A stretch of DNA of 64,000 bases from the NCBI RefSeq assembly GCF_963662255.1, contig NC_085059.1, positions 5,365,234 to 5,429,233 of the forward strand. Direction: 5' to 3'. Shown in pieces: positions 61,010 through 64,000 of the stretch. Numbering within the stretch: the stretch's first letter is position 1; each line of letters opens with the position of its first letter. A program made the position numbers and the translations under genes. This DNA comes from Cinclus cinclus. Lineage: Eukaryota; Chordata; Aves; Passeriformes; Cinclidae. The notes under the pieces are model-generated. The model worked only from the letters and a program-made list of their open reading frames with translations. It did no database searches and was not told the DNA's origin.

Positions 61010-63547
61010 CGTGTCGAGGAGAGCGGAGGGCTCCGGCTGCGTGTCCTTGGCCGCGGCGCCGGGCGGCGGCGGAGGGAAATTGGGGCTGAAAACCATGAGG
61101 TCGCTCTTGGCCGCGCCGTCCGCCACGCACAGGCTGCGGCTGTGGCGCTGCGAGTACGACCAGCTGCCCACTTCGCTGGCGCACACCAGCGTCGTGGGCC
61201 CGGGCCCCGAGAGCACGGCCGCCCGCGGCGCCCAGCGCGACGCCCCGTACAGCACCAGGGCCAGCAGGAACAGGCTGGACACGGCGCAGATCGCCACCAC
61301 CAGCCACACGTTGGTCGCCGCGCTGGCCGCGCCGGCGCCGAGCTCCACGCCCGACGCCGACCGCGACCCCGACGCCGACCAGGACGACGAGGACGAGGAG
61401 GAGGAGAGCGACGATCCCGGGCCCGCGGCCAGCGCCGCCTCGGCCGCCTCGAGCAGCGACACGCTGAGCGTGGCCGTGGCCGAGCGCGCCGGCTCGCCGT
61501 GGTCGCGCACGACGATCAGCAGCCTCTGGCGAGGGCCGTCCGCCTCGTCCAGCGGCCGCGCCGTGCTCACCTCGCCGCTGTAGAGCCCCACGCGGAACGG
61601 GCCCTTGCCCCGCGGCTCCCACAGCTCGTAGCGCAGCCACGCGTTGTAGCCCGAGTCGGCGTCCACGGCGCGGATCTTCGCCACCACCTGGCCCGCCGGC
61701 GCCCCCCACGCCGCCCACGCCCACAGCGTGCCCGAGCCCGAGCCCGAGCCCGAGCCCGGCCCCGAGGACGCCTCGGCCGCCACGGCGCCCGCCTCCGCCG
61801 CCGAGCCCGCGGGCGGCAGCAGCAGCGCCGGCGCGTTGTCGTTCTCGTCCAGCACGAAGAGCTGCACCGTGGCGTTGCCGCACAGCGGCGGCTCCCCCGC
61901 GTCCACCGCGCGCACCTCGAACTGCAGCACCTGCAGCTCCTCGTAGTCCAAGGGCTGCAGCGCCCACAGCCGCCCGCTCTCCGCGTCCACCGACACGTAG
62001 CTCGACGCCGCACGCCACCCGCCGCCCACGGCCCCCGACGACCACGACGGAGCCGCGGCCCCGCCGCCCACGCCGCCCTCCCACACCGAGTAGCTCACGC
62101 GCCCGTTGCCCGCCTCGTCCGGGTCCCGCGCCCACAGCCGCGCCAGCTCCGCGCCCGCCGCGTTGTTCTCCCGCGCCAGCACCGTGTACACGGCCTGCGA
62201 GAACGCGGGCGCGTTGTCGTTCACGTCCGACACCGGCACCCGCAGCCCGCGGCTGGCGCGCAGCGCCGGCGCCCCGCCGTCCTCCGCACGCACCTCCACC
62301 TCGTACTCCGACACCCGCTCCCGGTCCAGCGCCTCGCGCAGCACCAGCGAGTACGAGCCCGCGAACGTCGCCTCCAGACCGAACGGCGACGCCGGCCACA
62401 CCCAGCACCGCACGCGCCCGTTCGCCCCCGAGTCTCGGTCCGACACGCTCAGCAGGGCCACCACCGTCCCCACCGACGCGTCCTCCGACACCGGCACCGA
62501 CAGCGACGTCACCCACACCTCCGGCGCGTTGTCGTTCACGTCCAGCACCTCCAGCACCACCTTGCAGTGACCCGACAGCGGAGGCGTCCCTTTATCAGTC
62601 GCGTCCACTTGCAGGCGATACAGACTAACATTCTCATAGTCCAAGTTACCCAGAAGACGGATCTCTCCGCTCTTTCTGTCAATTCTGAAAATGTCTCTTC
62701 CATCCTGCGGGGACACGATCTGGACCGAATAGGAAATATTACTGTTCGACCCCTCATCCAAATCCGTGGCATTTACTTTGACCACCAAAGTGCCTCGTTC
62801 GGCGTTTTCGGGCAGCTGTACTTTGTACACGGACTGGTTGAATTGCGGCATGTTGTCATTCACATCCAGCACCGAGATCAGCAGCTCCATTGTCCCCGTC
62901 AGAGACGGCCGGCCCCCGTCACTCGCCGTCAGCACCAACCGGTGCACGGGAATCGTCTCCCGATCCAGAGATCTCCTGAGCACCAAGAATAAGGACTCAG
63001 CGTCCTCCTCGGTTTTTTGTAAATCCAGCGAGAAGTGCTCGCTGGGACTGAGCGTGTAGGAGAGCTGCGCATTCGCTCCGATATCCGCATCCGACGCGCC
63101 CTCCAGCGGGAAACGAGACCCAGGAGGCGAATTCTCTGATAAGCTGAGGTTTTTTCGGGCGGCGGGGAAGACGGGGGCATTGTCGTTGATGTCGGTGACC
63201 TCCAGCTGCACATGGAAGACGCGCAGCGGCCGCTCCAGCAGCACCTCCAGGCGCAGCGCGCACGGCGCGCTCTTGCCGCACAGCTCCTCCCGGTCGAGCC
63301 GCGAGCTCACCAGCAGCGCGCCGCTCGCCCCGCTCACCTCCACGCTCGCCCGCCGGCCCTGCGCCACCAGCCGCAGCCGCCGCGCCTCCGCCTCGCCCGC
63401 CTCCAGCCCCAGGTCCTGCGCCAGACGGCCCACCACCGTGCCGGCCTTGGCTTCCTCCGGCACCGAGTACCGCACCTGCCCGCCCGCCAGCGCCCAGGCC
63501 GCCTGCAGCACCAGCACCCGCAGCACCGCACCACAACGCTCGCCCAT
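61010..63547 (-). CDS. PCDHA: Protocadherin alpha variable exon (exon 9), mosaic of exon 3-like and exon 7-like parts
   Basis: 846 residues. The EC1-EC2 linker LSLSENSPPGS is that of exon 3, while the EC2 loop and EC3 are those of exon 7 (LRRSL, DVNDNMP, GTLVVKVNA), differing only by IPVHR and by YENV for YEDV. Four-hexamer Ser-Gly repeat at 61731-61754. Class B-linked KDTQPEP tail and class B downstream flank. Donor GT at 61009-61008; start ATG 63547-63545; AATAAA for a possible read-through form at 60782-60777. It is the most upstream variable exon in the window with respect to transcription. Its 5' flank is class A and runs off the right edge. Confidence 0.95.
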
Positions 63548-63799
63548 CCCTGCACGCACCGCCGCCGCTGCTCTCGCTCCACCCGCCGCCGCCGCCGCTG
63601 CGGCTCTGGCTGCCGGCCCCGGCACGGGCCCCGCACGGCTCCCCGCCGCCGCCCGGACGCACCGGCTCTGCTGCCCGGCCCGCGCCGCCCCCCCGCGCTC
63701 ACAGCCGGGCTCTCCGCCGCACCGGGGCGGAGCCGCCCACACGCCGTTCCTGAGCCTGCAGCGACACCGTGCGCTGCTCCGCCGCCTCACGCCAGCCGC
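63548..63799 (-). promoter_or_regulatory. Promoter/5' UTR block of exon 9
   Basis: Candidate CSE at 63769-63758. Shares the CACACGCCG variant with exon 7 but has the C form (GCTGCGGCTC) of exons 1, 2, 4 and 5, so even this short block is mosaic. Confidence 0.55.
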
Positions 63800-64000
63800 C
63801 ACACTGCCTCTGCCTCCGCTCCGTAGTTTTTCTCTTCTAAACTTGATCGTCTTTCATTTCATTTTGCCCTTATTTTCTTTCTTTTGTTTCCTTTTCCTTA
63901 CCCTTTCTGTTAATTTCCAAAAAGTCTCTGGAGGCAGACAGCAGACAAATCATGTCGGATCCGCCAATTCCTCTTAGATGACTTCAGTGTCAGACAAGAG
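63800..64000. other. Start of a class A intergenic segment upstream of exon 9
   Basis: Matches 49650-49850 with a few substitutions (for example TTTTCTCTTC for TTTTCGCTTC) and runs off the window edge before the plus-strand donor. Nothing else visible. Confidence 0.7.

Larger units (their letters stand above)
56489..64000. repeat. ~14.2-kb-period duplication, copy with exon 9 (continues off window)
   Basis: Counterpart of 42316-49850; right end beyond the window. Confidence 0.8.

Noticed and set aside
4338..63547. Assignment to the beta or gamma protocadherin clusters
   Set aside because: The cytoplasmic tail motifs (TLVC, VGSWSYSQ, KSDLM) and the EGASDADIG segment in EC2 are alpha-type. 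Gamma and beta exons end differently, and beta exons do not splice to constant exons.
1..64000. Retroviral, DNA transposon or full-length LINE insertions
   Set aside because: No long terminal repeats, reverse transcriptase or transposase coding sequence seen. The only mobile-element hint is the short CR1-like fragment in class A.

Overview
The window is a stretch of a vertebrate clustered protocadherin alpha (PCDHA) locus, most likely from a bird. The bird call is an inference: the exons are extremely GC-rich and almost fully homogenised, as known for avian PCDHA, and one class of intergenic segment carries a short match to the 3' end of an avian-type CR1 LINE. The species cannot be named from sequence alone. 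All genes lie on the minus strand, so the cluster reads from 64000 towards 1. The PCDHA constant exons, the downstream enhancer and the C-type exons are outside the window.

Nine complete, intact variable exons lie head to tail, one every ~7.05-7.13 kb (numbered here 1-9 from low to high coordinate; exon 9 is the most 5'). Each encodes a signal peptide, six cadherin repeats (EC1-EC6), one membrane span and a short variable cytoplasmic tail, and ends at a GTCAGT splice donor in phase 0. Each would be spliced to the off-window constant exons from its own promoter. Each has an almost identical ~252-bp CpG-rich 5' block with a candidate CGCT-box/CSE 211 bp upstream of the ATG. The window starts inside the 5' flank of a tenth variable exon lying below position 1.

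Exons are separated by ~4.3-kb non-coding segments of two diverged but related classes, A (1-4337, 7143-11432, 21297-25608, 28414-32703, 49650-53947, start of 63800-64000) and B (14220-18482, 35491-39753, 42568-46835, 56741-61009). No other protein gene, tRNA, rRNA or CRISPR array is visible.

Two higher-order duplications are superimposed. Positions 1-20052 recur at 21272-41323 with a period of 21,271 bp and only one difference found by eye, so exons 1 and 4, and 2 and 5, encode identical proteins. A second, slightly older two-exon duplication (period ~14.17 kb) relates 42316-49850 to 56489-64000. Almost all protein diversity sits in EC2-EC3, the specificity-determining part of the homophilic interface. 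EC1, EC4-EC6, the membrane span and the tail are near-identical. Exons 8 and 9 are mosaics that show recombination or conversion with breakpoints inside EC2. Nine exons therefore reduce to seven distinct proteins and about five EC2-EC3 types: {1,4}, {2,5}, {3}, {8}, {6,7,9}.
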